Source: Pseudoxanthomonas sp. PXM01 (lineage in GTDB: Bacteria > Pseudomonadota > Gammaproteobacteria > Xanthomonadales > Xanthomonadaceae). From it: a DNA stretch of 64,000 nt. Below are positions 41,258 to 50,201 of the stretch, in pieces (the stretch's first letter is position 1; every line of letters begins with the position of its first letter). The stretch is taken from positions 372,001-436,000 of the forward strand of contig NZ_JACVAJ010000001.1 in assembly GCF_014851815.1 (NCBI RefSeq). Direction: 5' to 3'. Made by a program: the position numbers and the translations under genes. The notes below the pieces were generated by a model that searched no databases, had not been told where the DNA came from, and saw nothing but the letters and a program-made list of their open reading frames with translations.

Positions 41258-43553
41258 GCGCATCCGCAACGGACAGCTTGCGCACCCGCACCGGGATGGA
41301 CTTGTAGGCGGGCGTACCCGATTGCGGATCGTGGCTGTCCAGCGGCACCAGCCGGTTGCCTTCCGGGTAGTACATCGCGGCCGATCCGCGCGGCAGGTCG
41401 TACTCGACCGCGATGAAGCCCGAGATCGCGCGCGACGGCGCACCGTCGGCGACATGCGATGCCACCTCGATCCGGTCGCCGTGCTGCAGTCCCCGCGACT
41501 GCATGTCCTCGCGATTGAGGAACACCACGTCGCGACGTCCACTGACCCCGCGGTAGCGGTCGTCGAAACCGTAGATGGTGGTGTTGTACTGGTCGTGCGA
41601 ACGGATCGTGGTCAACGTCAGCAGGTCCCTGCGCCCCGTGTCGGGATCCTCACCAACACCGGGCGCCACCAGGAAGCGCGCCTTCCTGCCCGGGCCCCAG
41701 TCGCGTTCGGACGCACCGATGTAGAGCCGGAATCCGCCCGGCTCGCGGACGCGGCGGTTGAAGTCACTGAACATCGGGAACACCGCTTCGATGTCGTCGC
41801 GGATGCGGTCGTAGTCGCCGACCAGGCCATCCCAATCCACCTTCGTCTGCGGCAACGTCGCCTTCGCGATGCCGGCAACGATGGCGGGTTCGGACAGCAG
41901 GTGCTCCGATGCCGGCGGCAGGCCGCCCTGCGAGGCGTGCACCATCGACATTGAATCCTCCACCGTCACCGATTGCAGTCCACTGGCCTGCACGTCGCGC
42001 TCGGTACGCCCCAGGCAGGGCAGCAGGAAGGCCTGCTTCGCCGGAATCAGGTGCGAGCGGTTCAACTTGGTCGCGATATGCACCGCAAGGTCGAGCGTGC
42101 GCATCGCGGGAATCGTGGTCTCGGGGTCCGGCATCGCGACGGCGAGGTTGCCGCCCATGCATACGAGCGCCCGCGAGCGGCCGTCGCGGATGGCGCGTAC
42201 CGCTTCCACCGCGTCGTGACCATGCGTCAGCGGGAACTCGAAGCCGTAGCGCTGCTTGATGGCATCGACCAGCGCCTGCGTCGGCTTTTCGGTGATGCCG
42301 ACGGTGCGGTCGCCCTGCACGTTGGAATGCCCACGGATCGGCGCGATGCCGGCGCCGGGCTTGCCGACGTTCCCGCGCAGCAGCATCAGGTTGGCCATCT
42401 GCTGCACGTTCTGCGTGCCGCGCCGGTGCTGGGTCATGCCCATGCCGTAGCAGAGGATCACCCGTTCCGCCTTCGCATAGAGCGCCGCGGCCGCGGCGAT
42501 GTCCTCGCGCGACAGGCCGGAGTGTTCGACGATCTCGTCCCACGACGTGCGCGCCAGATCCTCGCGCAAGCCATCGAGGCCCTCCGTGTGCTCGGCGATG
42601 AAGGCATGGTCGAGCACGCCGGCGCCACCGGCGGCGAGATCGTCCGCATCGGCCTGCAGCAGCCACTTCATCATGCCTTTCAGCAAGGCCAGGTCGCCGC
42701 CGATCTTCACCTGGTAGTAGGTCTGCGCGATCGGCGTGGCGGTATTGGTCAGCATCTCCGCCGGGTGCTGCGGCGAGGTGAAGCGCTCCAACCCGCGCTC
42801 ACGCAGCGGGTTCACCGCCACGATGGGCACGCCGCGCTTCGATACCTCGCGGAGCGTGGACAGCATGCGTGGGTGGTTGGTGCCCGGGTTATGGCCGAAG
42901 CTGAAGAGTGCATCGCAGTGCGCGAAGTCGTCCAGCGTCACCGTGCCCTTGCCCACACCGATGGATGCCGGCAGGCCGACACTGGTGGCCTCGTGGCACA
43001 TGTTCGAGCAGTCGGGAAAGTTGTTGGTGCCGTACTCGCGCACCATCAGCTGGTAGAGGAAGGCGGCCTCGTTCGACGTTCGCCCGGAGGTGTAGAACTC
43101 GGCCATGTCGGGATGCGGCAACGCGCGCAACGCATCGCCGATACGCGCGAAGGCATCCTCCCAACTGATCGGCACATAGCGGTCCGCATCGGCGTCGTAG
43201 GCCATCGGATGCGTTAGGCGGCCTTCGTCCTCGAGTGCGTGGTCGCTCCACTCCCACAGTTCCGCCAGCGTGTGTCCGGCAAAGAATTCGGGCGTCGCCC
43301 GCTTGCCGGTCGCCTCCCACGACACCGCCTTGGCGCCGTTCTCGCAGAACTCGAAGGACGAGGTGTGCTTCGGATCGGGCCAGGCGCAGCCCGGACAATC
43401 GAAACCGGTCGGCTGGTTGACGCGGCGCAGGGCCGAGGTCTCGCGGCCGACGGCCATCTGGCTCTTCACCGCCCGCGCGACGGCAGCAAGCGCACCCCAG
43501 CCACCGGCAGCGCCTTCGTACTCGTCGATGCCCGGAATCTTGCGCTCAGTCAT
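41247..43553 (-). CDS. YdeP/FdhF-type molybdopterin (bis-MGD) oxidoreductase
   Basis: A 768-residue alpha-subunit-like enzyme. The N-terminus has FDCPGCAWPD with Cys at about 53 and 56 and a further Cys (FEFCENG) at about 70, similar to the YdeP family, which has a reduced cluster-binding site compared with FdhF. Molybdopterin-binding blocks follow (FYTSGRTSNEAAF, NFPDCSNMCHEA, LFSFGHNPGTNHPRM, YGMGMTQHRRGTQNVQQ, RGHSNVQGDRT), and a C-terminal beta-barrel with TIRSHDQYNTTIYG. YdeP homologues have roles in acid or formate metabolism, but the substrate is not certain. I prefer the ATG at 43553; a second, 21 bases upstream, is open. fdhD follows. Confidence 0.9.
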   Translation of the reverse strand: MTERKIPGIDEYEGAAGGWGALAAVARAVKSQMAVGRETSALRRVNQPTGFDCPGCAWPDPKHTSSFEFCENGAKAVSWEATGKRATPEFFAGHTLAELWEWSDHALEDEGRLTHPMAYDADADRYVPISWEDAFARIGDALRALPHPDMAEFYTSGRTSNEAAFLYQLMVREYGTNNFPDCSNMCHEATSVGLPASIGVGKGTVTLDDFAHCDALFSFGHNPGTNHPRMLSTLREVSKRGVPIVAVNPLRERGLERFTSPQHPAEMLTNTATPIAQTYYQVKIGGDLALLKGMMKWLLQADADDLAAGGAGVLDHAFIAEHTEGLDGLREDLARTSWDEIVEHSGLSREDIAAAAALYAKAERVILCYGMGMTQHRRGTQNVQQMANLMLLRGNVGKPGAGIAPIRGHSNVQGDRTVGITEKPTQALVDAIKQRYGFEFPLTHGHDAVEAVRAIRDGRSRALVCMGGNLAVAMPDPETTIPAMRTLDLAVHIATKLNRSHLIPAKQAFLLPCLGRTERDVQASGLQSVTVEDSMSMVHASQGGLPPASEHLLSEPAIVAGIAKATLPQTKVDWDGLVGDYDRIRDDIEAVFPMFSDFNRRVREPGGFRLYIGASERDWGPGRKARFLVAPGVGEDPDTGRRDLLTLTTIRSHDQYNTTIYGFDDRYRGVSGRRDVVFLNREDMQSRGLQHGDRIEVASHVADGAPSRAISGFIAVEYDLPRGSAAMYYPEGNRLVPLDSHDPQSGTPAYKSIPVRVRKLSVADAHAD

Positions 43554-43645
43554 CGGAACATCCCGTCGTTGCATGCCATCGCCGATACCGCAGCAGGATA
43601 CCCGATGGCATCGCGCAACACGCGCGACAAGCGCCTGCAGCGCAT

Positions 43646-44962
43646 GTGAACCGGTCGCTCAGCATCGGGTTGCTAGCATGCGGAACGTCCTCGACCCGGT
43701 ATCGATCCCGCCTCGTGCTCCGAATCGTGCTTCCCATCACCGCCCTGCTCGCCAGTGTCGCCCTGTTGCTGGGCGGCAACGGACTGCTGGGCACGCTGCT
43801 GGCGATGCGCAGCCAGGCCGAGGGATGGGGCGAACGGACGACCGGGCTGGTGATGTCGGGCTATTTCGTCGGCTTCTTCCTCGGCACGTTCACGGCGCCG
43901 CCATTGATCCGCCGTGTCGGCCATATCCGTGCGTTCGCCTTCCATGCCGCGCTGGCCGCTGCCGCGGTACTGGTGTATCCCCTGTGGATGGAGCCGGTGG
44001 GCTGGATGCTGCTGCGCGTGGTGACCGGCATGGCGCTGGTGGGCCTGTGCACGGTGATCGAGAGCTGGCTGAACGCGCAGGCCGCACCGGAGCATCGCAG
44101 CCGCGTGTTCGGCGTGTACATGGTGGTGTCGCTGCTGGCGCTGGCCGCTGGCCAGTTGCTGCTGGATCTGCAACCTCCCCGCAGCGCGGTGCTGTTCAGC
44201 GTGGTGGCGATCCTGTTCGCGCTGGCGATCCTGCCGGTGAGCGCCACCCGTCTGGTGCCGCCGGTGATGACGGTGGCGCCGAAGATCCATCTGCTGCAGA
44301 TCTGCCGCGTCGCACCGAGTGCCGCGGCGGGCGCCGTGCTTGCCGGACTGGCGCTGGGCGCGTTCTGGGGCATGGGCGCGGTGTACGCCGCCTCGCTCGG
44401 CCTCGACCGGGCCGGGATCGGCACGTTCATGGCGGTCACCATCGTAGGCGGTGCCGCGTTGCAGCTGCCGATCGGCCGTCTCTCCGATCGTGGCGACCGG
44501 CGCAGCACGCTGGCCCTGGTCGCGGCGGCCGGTGCGGCTACCGCGCTGCTCGCGCTGCGTTTCGATGCGCAGGCGCATGCCCTGTTCTTCCTGTTCGGTG
44601 GACTGGCGTTCGCGCTGTATCCGCTGGCCGTCGCGCACCTGCTGGATCGCCTGCCGGCGGAGCAGTTGCTGGCCGGTTGCAGTGCGCTGCTGCTGCTCAA
44701 CGGCATCGGTGCCGCCATCGGTCCTGCCGTGGCGGGTGCGCTGATGCAGTGGTCAGGTCCCTCGGCGCTGCCGCTGTTCTTCGCCGGCACGCTGGGCGTG
44801 CTGGCGTTGGTGGCGGGCGGCCGTCGCCTGTTCAAGGTGCGGGAGCTGCTGCATGCGGGCAGGTTCCATCCAATGCTCCGCACCACGCCGGCCGCACTGG
44901 AGATGCTGCCCGAGATTCCCGATGCGCCCGAGGCCAGGCCACACGATTCACGGGTGAATTGA
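43646..44962 (+). CDS. MFS transporter, YcaD-like
   Basis: A 12-helix transporter of up to 438 residues. The MFS loop 2-3 signature is seen as PPLIRRVGHIRAF and the 8-9 counterpart as GRLSDRGDRRS. Overall pattern (VIESWLNAQAAPEHRSRVFGVYM, FWGMGAVYAASLGL, LYPLAVAHLLDRL) resembles YcaD. The start is unsure: a GTG at 43646 is the longest, a GTG at 43715 (LRIVLPITALL) is more likely to fit the first helix, and neither has a good ribosome site. Its stop codon overlaps the FNR box of hemN. Substrate unknown. Confidence 0.86.
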   Translation: MNRSLSIGLLACGTSSTRYRSRLVLRIVLPITALLASVALLLGGNGLLGTLLAMRSQAEGWGERTTGLVMSGYFVGFFLGTFTAPPLIRRVGHIRAFAFHAALAAAAVLVYPLWMEPVGWMLLRVVTGMALVGLCTVIESWLNAQAAPEHRSRVFGVYMVVSLLALAAGQLLLDLQPPRSAVLFSVVAILFALAILPVSATRLVPPVMTVAPKIHLLQICRVAPSAAAGAVLAGLALGAFWGMGAVYAASLGLDRAGIGTFMAVTIVGGAALQLPIGRLSDRGDRRSTLALVAAAGAATALLALRFDAQAHALFFLFGGLAFALYPLAVAHLLDRLPAEQLLAGCSALLLLNGIGAAIGPAVAGALMQWSGPSALPLFFAGTLGVLALVAGGRRLFKVRELLHAGRFHPMLRTTPAALEMLPEIPDAPEARPHDSRVN

Positions 44963-44972
44963 TCCCGATCAA
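44959..44972. promoter_or_regulatory. Perfect FNR/Anr box upstream of hemN
   Basis: TTGATCCCGATCAA matches the FNR consensus TTGAT-N4-ATCAA at all ten defined bases. Its centre (44965.5) is 42 bases before the A of the hemN ATG. It overlaps the stop codon of the preceding transporter gene. Confidence 0.85.
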
Positions 44973-45007
44973 TGCGGCAGCAGGACGCGCGCCCTAGCCT
45001 GTGCGCC

Positions 45008-46414
45008 ATGGGCATCGTCTCTCCCTCCCCGCTGTTCGATGCGGACCTGCTGCGGCGCTACGACACGCCGGGACCGCGCTATACCTCCTACCCGACGGCA
45101 CCCCAGTTCAGTGCGGGATTCGGTGCCGAGCAACTGCGCGACCATGCCGCCGCCACCAACCGTCGGGAACATGCCCGCCCGTTGTCGCTGTACGTGCACG
45201 TGCCGTTCTGCACCAGCCCCTGCTTCTACTGCGGCTGCAACCGGGTGATCACGCGCGACAAGGCGCGCGGCGAGCTTTATCTGGACTACCTGTACCGCGA
45301 GATCGCGCGCATGGCGCCCCTGTTCGACAGCGGACGTCCGGTGGTGCAGCTGCACTTCGGTGGCGGCACGCCCAACTTCCTGACGCCGGCGCAGATCGCG
45401 GATTGCGTGGCGGAGCTGCGCAGCCAGTTCAGCTTCTCCACCGACGGCACCATGGACTTCTCCATCGAGCTGGATCCACGCTTCGTCACGCCCGCTGACA
45501 TCGGCGAACTGGCGCGCGTGGGCTTCAACCGTGCCAGCCTGGGCGTGCAGGATTTCGATCCCAAGGTGCAGAAGGCCGTCAACCGGGTGCAGAGCGTGGA
45601 CGAGACGCTCGCCATCGTTGCCGCGTGCCGCGACCACGGCATGCGCTCGGTCAATATCGATCTGATCTACGGCCTGCCGAAGCAGACGCGTGCCGGGTTC
45701 GAACGCACCCTGGACATCGTGGTCGGCGCGCGTCCCGACCGGATCGCGGTGTACAGCTACGCGCATCTGCCGCAACTGTTCAAACCGCAGCAGCGGATCG
45801 CGGCCGACGACCTTCCCGCGCCGGAAGAGAAGCTCGCGCTGCTGCAATGCGCGATCGAACGTCTGGTGGCTGCCGGCTATGTCTACATCGGCATGGATCA
45901 CTTCGCGCTGCCGGACGACGACCTGGCGCGTGCGCAGGAGCGCGGTGGCCTGCACCGGAACTTCATGGGCTACACGACGCACGCGGAGAGCGACCTGCTC
46001 GGTTTCGGTGTCAGCGCCATCAGCCACATCGGCGACAGCTTCAGCCAGAATCCACGCGACATCGCCAGTTGGGAGCGCGCCATCGACGATGGCCGGCTGC
46101 CGGTCTGGCGCGGAATGCCGCTGGAGCGCGACGACGTGCTGCGGGCGGAGGTGATCCAGGAACTCATGTGCCACGGGCGACTCGACTTCGCGCGCATCGG
46201 CAAGCGCTTCGACATCGAATTCGCGGAGTACTTCGCCGACGCCCTGCCCCGGCTGCACGCGCTGGCCGACGATGGCCTGCTCACCTTCACGCGGGTCGGC
46301 TTCCAGGCCACGCCGAAAGGCCGGCTGCTGCTGCGCGTGATCGCCATGTGCTTCGACCGCTACCTGCCCGCGACGCCTGCCCCGGACGCACCCCGGTTCT
46401 CGCGGACCGTCTGA
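45008..46414 (+). CDS. hemN: HemN: oxygen-independent coproporphyrinogen III oxidase
   Basis: A 468-residue radical-SAM enzyme with the cluster motif CTSPCFYC (Cys 68, 72, 75), the HemN-specific extra Cys after it (GC), GGGTPNFL, LGVQDFDPKVQKAVNR, NIDLIYGLPKQT and YIGMDHFALPDDDLA. It makes protoporphyrinogen IX without oxygen, decarboxylating coproporphyrinogen III. The perfect FNR box upstream fits induction at low oxygen. I chose the ATG at 45008 (MGIVSPSPLFDADLLRRYD), matching the family N-terminus; an ATG at 44972 lies inside the FNR box. Confidence 0.95.
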   Translation: MGIVSPSPLFDADLLRRYDTPGPRYTSYPTAPQFSAGFGAEQLRDHAAATNRREHARPLSLYVHVPFCTSPCFYCGCNRVITRDKARGELYLDYLYREIARMAPLFDSGRPVVQLHFGGGTPNFLTPAQIADCVAELRSQFSFSTDGTMDFSIELDPRFVTPADIGELARVGFNRASLGVQDFDPKVQKAVNRVQSVDETLAIVAACRDHGMRSVNIDLIYGLPKQTRAGFERTLDIVVGARPDRIAVYSYAHLPQLFKPQQRIAADDLPAPEEKLALLQCAIERLVAAGYVYIGMDHFALPDDDLARAQERGGLHRNFMGYTTHAESDLLGFGVSAISHIGDSFSQNPRDIASWERAIDDGRLPVWRGMPLERDDVLRAEVIQELMCHGRLDFARIGKRFDIEFAEYFADALPRLHALADDGLLTFTRVGFQATPKGRLLLRVIAMCFDRYLPATPAPDAPRFSRTV

Positions 46415-46424
46415 TCGAGGGCCG

Positions 46425-46871
46425 TCAGCGGCAGGCCTCGTTGACGCGGTCATCGAGCTTCCGGCTCGTCGCGAAGTCGCGCTTCAGGCCCAGGCGGGCG
46501 TAGGCCTGCTCGCGCGACTTCTTCGCGCGCGCGCACGCGACCGGATCCTTGTGGAGTGAAATCACGGCGCCCTGCACGGCCCGTTGCCGGCGTCCGGTGC
46601 TGCGCGTTGCCGCGCGCGGGCGCCCCTCCCCTTTCGCCGTTCGTGGCGCAGGTGCGGGCGTAGCACGCGCGGCAGGCGGCGATGGTGCCACCGGATAATC
46701 ACGAACCCATTCGGTGCGCTGCGTGGGCGCGCAGGGCGTCGACTGGTAGGACGACTGGCCATCGGGGCCCGCGCATTTGTGGATGGCGCCGCTGCCCCAG
46801 GCGGGCGAATGAGGCAGGCAGAGGACGCAGGCCAGCACGATGCACCAGGCGGTCGGGGATGGATTCGGCAT
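46425..46871 (-). CDS. Small exported DUF4124-like protein
   Basis: 148 residues with a signal peptide (CIVLACVLCLPHSPAWG) followed by IHKCAGPDGQSSYQSTPC, the short Cys-bracketed beta motif of DUF4124 proteins, then a Pro/Ala/Arg-rich linker (about 65-95) and a basic helical C-terminus with KDPVACARAKK and VNEACR. It converges with hemN, 10 bases apart. Function unknown, probably periplasmic. Confidence 0.75.
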   Translation of the reverse strand: MPNPSPTAWCIVLACVLCLPHSPAWGSGAIHKCAGPDGQSSYQSTPCAPTQRTEWVRDYPVAPSPPAARATPAPAPRTAKGEGRPRAATRSTGRRQRAVQGAVISLHKDPVACARAKKSREQAYARLGLKRDFATSRKLDDRVNEACR

Positions 46872-47027
46872 GAGCGGCTCCTGCGGGAAGTCGCCTGCAG
46901 CATCCGGCCGTGGTCCACCGCGGGGTATCGGCGCATCCCGCAGCAGGCCGTCGGGATTCGTCCCGCTTTCACCGGCCCGTCACCGCTCACCCTGCATGAA
47001 GGCGGACATTCCCCAAGGAATGCTTCC

Positions 47028-47402
47028 ATGGCGACGGCCTATCTTTACCTCAATGCCCTGGTCTACCTGCTGCTCGCCGCCTGGTGCGCGGTCGCACCGG
47101 CGCGCACCGCGGCCGCGGTGGGCTATACCTCGCTCAGCCGCTCCGGGCAGGTGGAATACCTGACGATCTACGGCGGCCTGCAACTGGGGCTGGCCATCCT
47201 GTTCGCCTGGTTCGCGTGGAGCCAGCAGATGCGCACGGGCCTGGTGCTGGCCGTCGCGCTGTACGTCCCGATCGTGCTTTTCCGCAGCATCGGCCTGGTT
47301 CGCTGGTGGCCGGTGGAGACCACCACGCTGGTGCTGGCCGCGGTCGAATGGCTGATGCTGGCGGTGGCCCTGTGGCTGTGGTGGCAGGGACGGCCCGGCT
47401 GA
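47028..47402 (+). CDS. Small four-helix membrane protein (DUF4345-like)
   Basis: 124 residues with four hydrophobic helices (LNALVYLLLAAWCAV, GLQLGLAILFAWFAW, GLVLAVALYVPIVLF, TTLVLAAVEWLMLAVALWLW). AAGGA lies 8 bases before the ATG at 47028. Helix pattern and the GLQLGLA motif resemble DUF4345 proteins. No function known. Confidence 0.72.
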   Translation: MATAYLYLNALVYLLLAAWCAVAPARTAAAVGYTSLSRSGQVEYLTIYGGLQLGLAILFAWFAWSQQMRTGLVLAVALYVPIVLFRSIGLVRWWPVETTTLVLAAVEWLMLAVALWLWWQGRPG

Positions 47403-47412
47403 CACGCCGTGG

Positions 47413-48939
47413 TCAGAAGTTGATCGGCACGCGCGCGGTGAACGTCATGTCGGGCGTGTCGCGGGTGATGCCCACGCCCAGCGCCACGTTGAGCGACATG
47501 CGGTCGCTGAAGCGGTAGGTGCCACCCAGCAGCAGCGTGCCCAGGGTGGTTCGCACGGCACCCGCGACGTCCTCGCCGTTCTGCTTGGTCTTGTCGACGA
47601 TGCTGGTGTCGTAGCCGATGCTGATGGCCGCTTTCTCGTTGAGCGCCAGGCCCATGCCAAGGTTGAAGCCGAGGATGTCGCCGGCCTTGATGTCGCCGAG
47701 GAATTCGGTCTGGCCGCCCAGCACGCGCCGCGATACATCGCTGCGCTTGAAGTTGTGCAGGTAGCTGAGGCTGCCGAAAAACACGACCGGATCGGACGGG
47801 TACAGCCAGGTGATGCCGGGCTGTACCGCGTTGAAGCCGCTGCCGGTGGGCAGGTCCAGCGGCAGGCCGGTGCCGGTGGTATTGGCGACGCAGCGGGTCA
47901 CGCAGTCGGTGGTCACGTCGAACAGGTCGCGGCCCGTGCGGCTCTTGTAGCGCAGCCAGCCGATGTAGAACGGTTTGTCGGCACCGCCGCGGTTGAGCTG
48001 GTAGCGGCCGGTCAGTTCCACGTCGCCCAGGCCGCTGCCGCGCGCATTGAACACACGGTCCTGCGCGGAGCCGGTAAAGATCTCGCGGCTGACCGTATCG
48101 CTGTGGATGTAGACGTAGGGCAGCTTGGCTTCCACTTCCATGCGCCGGTTGACGCCGTAGCGCCCGGTCAGCGTGGCGACGGCGGTGGTGGTCTTGACCT
48201 GGCGTACATCGATCAGGCCGATCAGGATCGCCGGAATGATGGTGTAGCCCACCAGCGCCACCCGGTCGTTCGCCGAATAGCCGTACTGGATGGCCGGCTC
48301 CACCACCAGCTTGCCCTTGGGCGTCAGCACGCCGGGCTGGTCGAAGATCTGCGCCACCTCCGGCGGCCGTGAGTCGCTCTCCGGCGCTTGCCCCACGCGC
48401 TGCGGCGCCTGTGCATCGCCGGACGTGGTCTGCACCTGCGCACCCTGCGGACTGCGTGCCGGCGCAGCGGCCTGTGCCACCTGCGCGCCGGTGTCGTAGG
48501 CAGGCGAAGTGCCGCCCGTCTCTGGTGTGGAACCCGGCGCCGGTGCGGGACCGACGACGATGTAGGTAGGCGAACCCGCAGGCGCATCGCGGAATGTCGG
48601 CGCCTGGTTCAACGAGGGCACGATGACCGGCGCGGGCGCGCCGCGCGCACGCGCGTTGGCCAGGATCTCGTCGTTCAGCGCGTTCTGCAGGCTGAAGATC
48701 TGCTGCTCCTGCGCCTGCATCAGCTCGCGCATCTGCTGCAGGCGCTGGGTCTGCTCGTTGAGCTGCCGCTGCAGGGCATCCAACCGCGCATCAGCCGTGA
48801 TCTCGTACGGCTGGGTCGGCACCGGGGGGGCCTGCGTCGCCGGCAGCGGGACATCCTGCGCCCTCGCCTGCCCGGCCTGCACGCCCAGTCCGACCGCCAG
48901 TGCCAGCGGTGCGACCTCGATCAGAGACGTCCCTTTCAT
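47413..48939 (-). CDS. FapF-like outer-membrane transporter with N-terminal coiled coil
   Basis: 508 residues. A signal sequence ends near QARAQ, followed by a coiled coil at about residues 50-100 (LDALQRQLNEQTQRLQQMRELMQ), a Pro/Ala/Gln-rich linker to about 200, and a C-terminal beta-barrel of about 300 residues (VGYTIIPAILIGLI, LLLGGTYRFSDRMSLNV) ending in Phe. This architecture, at the end of an operon with a C39 peptidase and glycine-rich secreted protein, matches FapF, the pore that exports Fap amyloid subunits in Pseudomonas. A barrel of the MetA-pathway type is an alternative, but the operon favours FapF-like. Confidence 0.78.
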   Translation of the reverse strand: MKGTSLIEVAPLALAVGLGVQAGQARAQDVPLPATQAPPVPTQPYEITADARLDALQRQLNEQTQRLQQMRELMQAQEQQIFSLQNALNDEILANARARGAPAPVIVPSLNQAPTFRDAPAGSPTYIVVGPAPAPGSTPETGGTSPAYDTGAQVAQAAAPARSPQGAQVQTTSGDAQAPQRVGQAPESDSRPPEVAQIFDQPGVLTPKGKLVVEPAIQYGYSANDRVALVGYTIIPAILIGLIDVRQVKTTTAVATLTGRYGVNRRMEVEAKLPYVYIHSDTVSREIFTGSAQDRVFNARGSGLGDVELTGRYQLNRGGADKPFYIGWLRYKSRTGRDLFDVTTDCVTRCVANTTGTGLPLDLPTGSGFNAVQPGITWLYPSDPVVFFGSLSYLHNFKRSDVSRRVLGGQTEFLGDIKAGDILGFNLGMGLALNEKAAISIGYDTSIVDKTKQNGEDVAGAVRTTLGTLLLGGTYRFSDRMSLNVALGVGITRDTPDMTFTARVPINF

Positions 48940-48991
48940 GATGTTCCCCTTGTCGTGTGCGATGGTCGCGGTGGACGGCGCGAGACGCGCG

Positions 48992-49495
48992 TCAGGGCCC
49001 GCCCGGCGAGCGGATCAGCGCATCGGTGAGCGCGCTGCCGGCATTGAGGTTCTGGTATGCGCCCAGCGTGTCGACGTCTACGTCGATGCGGGTGACGGTG
49101 CGGATGTCCTGGCCGTCGAGGGTGTTCTGGATCACCAGTCCGCCGGCGACCTGGGCGGGATCGAAGCGGTTGCCGTCGCCGATCTGCACGACGAGCCCGC
49201 GATTGAATTCGGCCAGCGCCTGCGCCTGTTCCGGTGTGATGCGCGCCACGTCCGGGATCTGCACCGCGATGCGCGCGGTCAGTTCGCCATTGAGCAGGAC
49301 GACGCGTTCGATGCCGAACGACAGCATCATGCCGGTCGGCATCTGGAAGCCGCCGCGCATCTGCGCCAGCCGTGCAGGGTCCACGGGCTGCCAGTCGCCG
49401 CCGAGGTCGCCGCCGTGCCCACGCGCACCCACCGGTGCCAGCAGGATGGCGAGCAGGAGTGCCATGCGTCGTGGCGCGCGTCGTTTCCCGTCCAT
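48992..49495 (-). CDS. FapE-like small exported protein
   Basis: 167 residues with a signal peptide (MALLLAILLAPVGARG) and a beta-rich body. The segment LVIQNTLDGQDIRTVTRI resembles a motif in the C-termini of the two upstream gene products of this operon. Its ATG follows the C39 peptidase stop codon by one base. Place and motif fit FapE, a minor fibre-associated protein, but sequence similarity beyond the motif was not tested. Confidence 0.65.
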   Translation of the reverse strand: MDGKRRAPRRMALLLAILLAPVGARGHGGDLGGDWQPVDPARLAQMRGGFQMPTGMMLSFGIERVVLLNGELTARIAVQIPDVARITPEQAQALAEFNRGLVVQIGDGNRFDPAQVAGGLVIQNTLDGQDIRTVTRIDVDVDTLGAYQNLNAGSALTDALIRSPGGP

Positions 49496-49496
49496 G

Positions 49497-50201
49497 TCAG
49501 ATGTCTCCCGGACCGCGCCTGGGCACGGTGATGTTGCGCAGGCCATCGCGCTGGATTCCCATGTCGAGCGGCGCCGGGGGTGCGGTCTTCCAGTCGCTGG
49601 CCTGGTTGAAGCGGGCGCGTTCGCGCCGGTTGTGCACGACGAACAGCACCCGGTTGTCCCACAACGTCTCGAAGCGCGAACGCGGCATCGCGCGCGTGCC
49701 GCGGGCCGGATCGCCCAGCAGCACGCGGCCGTCGCGCAGGCCTTTCACCACCACGAAATGCCGGTAGCCGCGGTCGTTGAGCAGGACGATGGCGGGCACG
49801 CCCTCTTCCTGCAGCTTGTCGAGCGGCAGCTCGAAACCGTCGGCTTCGTAGCCCTTCGAGCGCAGGTAGCGCCGCATGTCCAGCAGCGAGAACCCTTCCT
49901 TGCGGATGCGTGCCTGGTCGCCGTTGTTGTACATCTGCACGAACACGTCGACCTCGCTGACGGGATGTCCGTACTGGTGCGTCAGCAGCGTCGCGGTGGC
50001 CGCCGAGCCGCAGCTGAAGTCGTACTGCTGCGGCAGCGTGGTCTTGAAGCGGGCTTCCTTGAGACTGGTCAGCCGCACGCTGTAGGCACCGCCGGGCACG
50101 CGCAGGTCGCTGGTCGCGGCCGACGCGCCCCCCAACCCGGCGAACGCGCAGGCCAGTGCGGCGTAGACGGGCCAACGCCAGCGTCGCGTGCCGCGTTTCA
50201 T
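49497..50201 (-). CDS. FapD-like C39-family cysteine peptidase
   Basis: 234 residues with a signal peptide (YAALACAFAGLGGASA) and an intact papain-like C39 triad: Cys64 in QQYDFSCGSAAT, His148 in GYRHFVVVKG and Asp164 in LLGDPARGT. FapD-type peptidases act in the periplasm during assembly of Fap fibres. The ATG overlaps the stop of the upstream gene (ATGA), which fixes the start. Confidence 0.88.
   Translation of the reverse strand: MKRGTRRWRWPVYAALACAFAGLGGASAATSDLRVPGGAYSVRLTSLKEARFKTTLPQQYDFSCGSAATATLLTHQYGHPVSEVDVFVQMYNNGDQARIRKEGFSLLDMRRYLRSKGYEADGFELPLDKLQEEGVPAIVLLNDRGYRHFVVVKGLRDGRVLLGDPARGTRAMPRSRFETLWDNRVLFVVHNRRERARFNQASDWKTAPPAPLDMGIQRDGLRNITVPRRGPGDI

Noticed and set aside
43646-43714. 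N-terminal 23 residues of the MFS transporter as a real extension
   Set aside because: No ribosome site and no conserved sequence; the GTG at 43715 is at least as likely, so the longest frame was kept only as an outer limit.
44969-46453. A 494-codon antisense frame opposite hemN
   Set aside because: hemN is complete and conserved; the antisense product has no domain or start signal.
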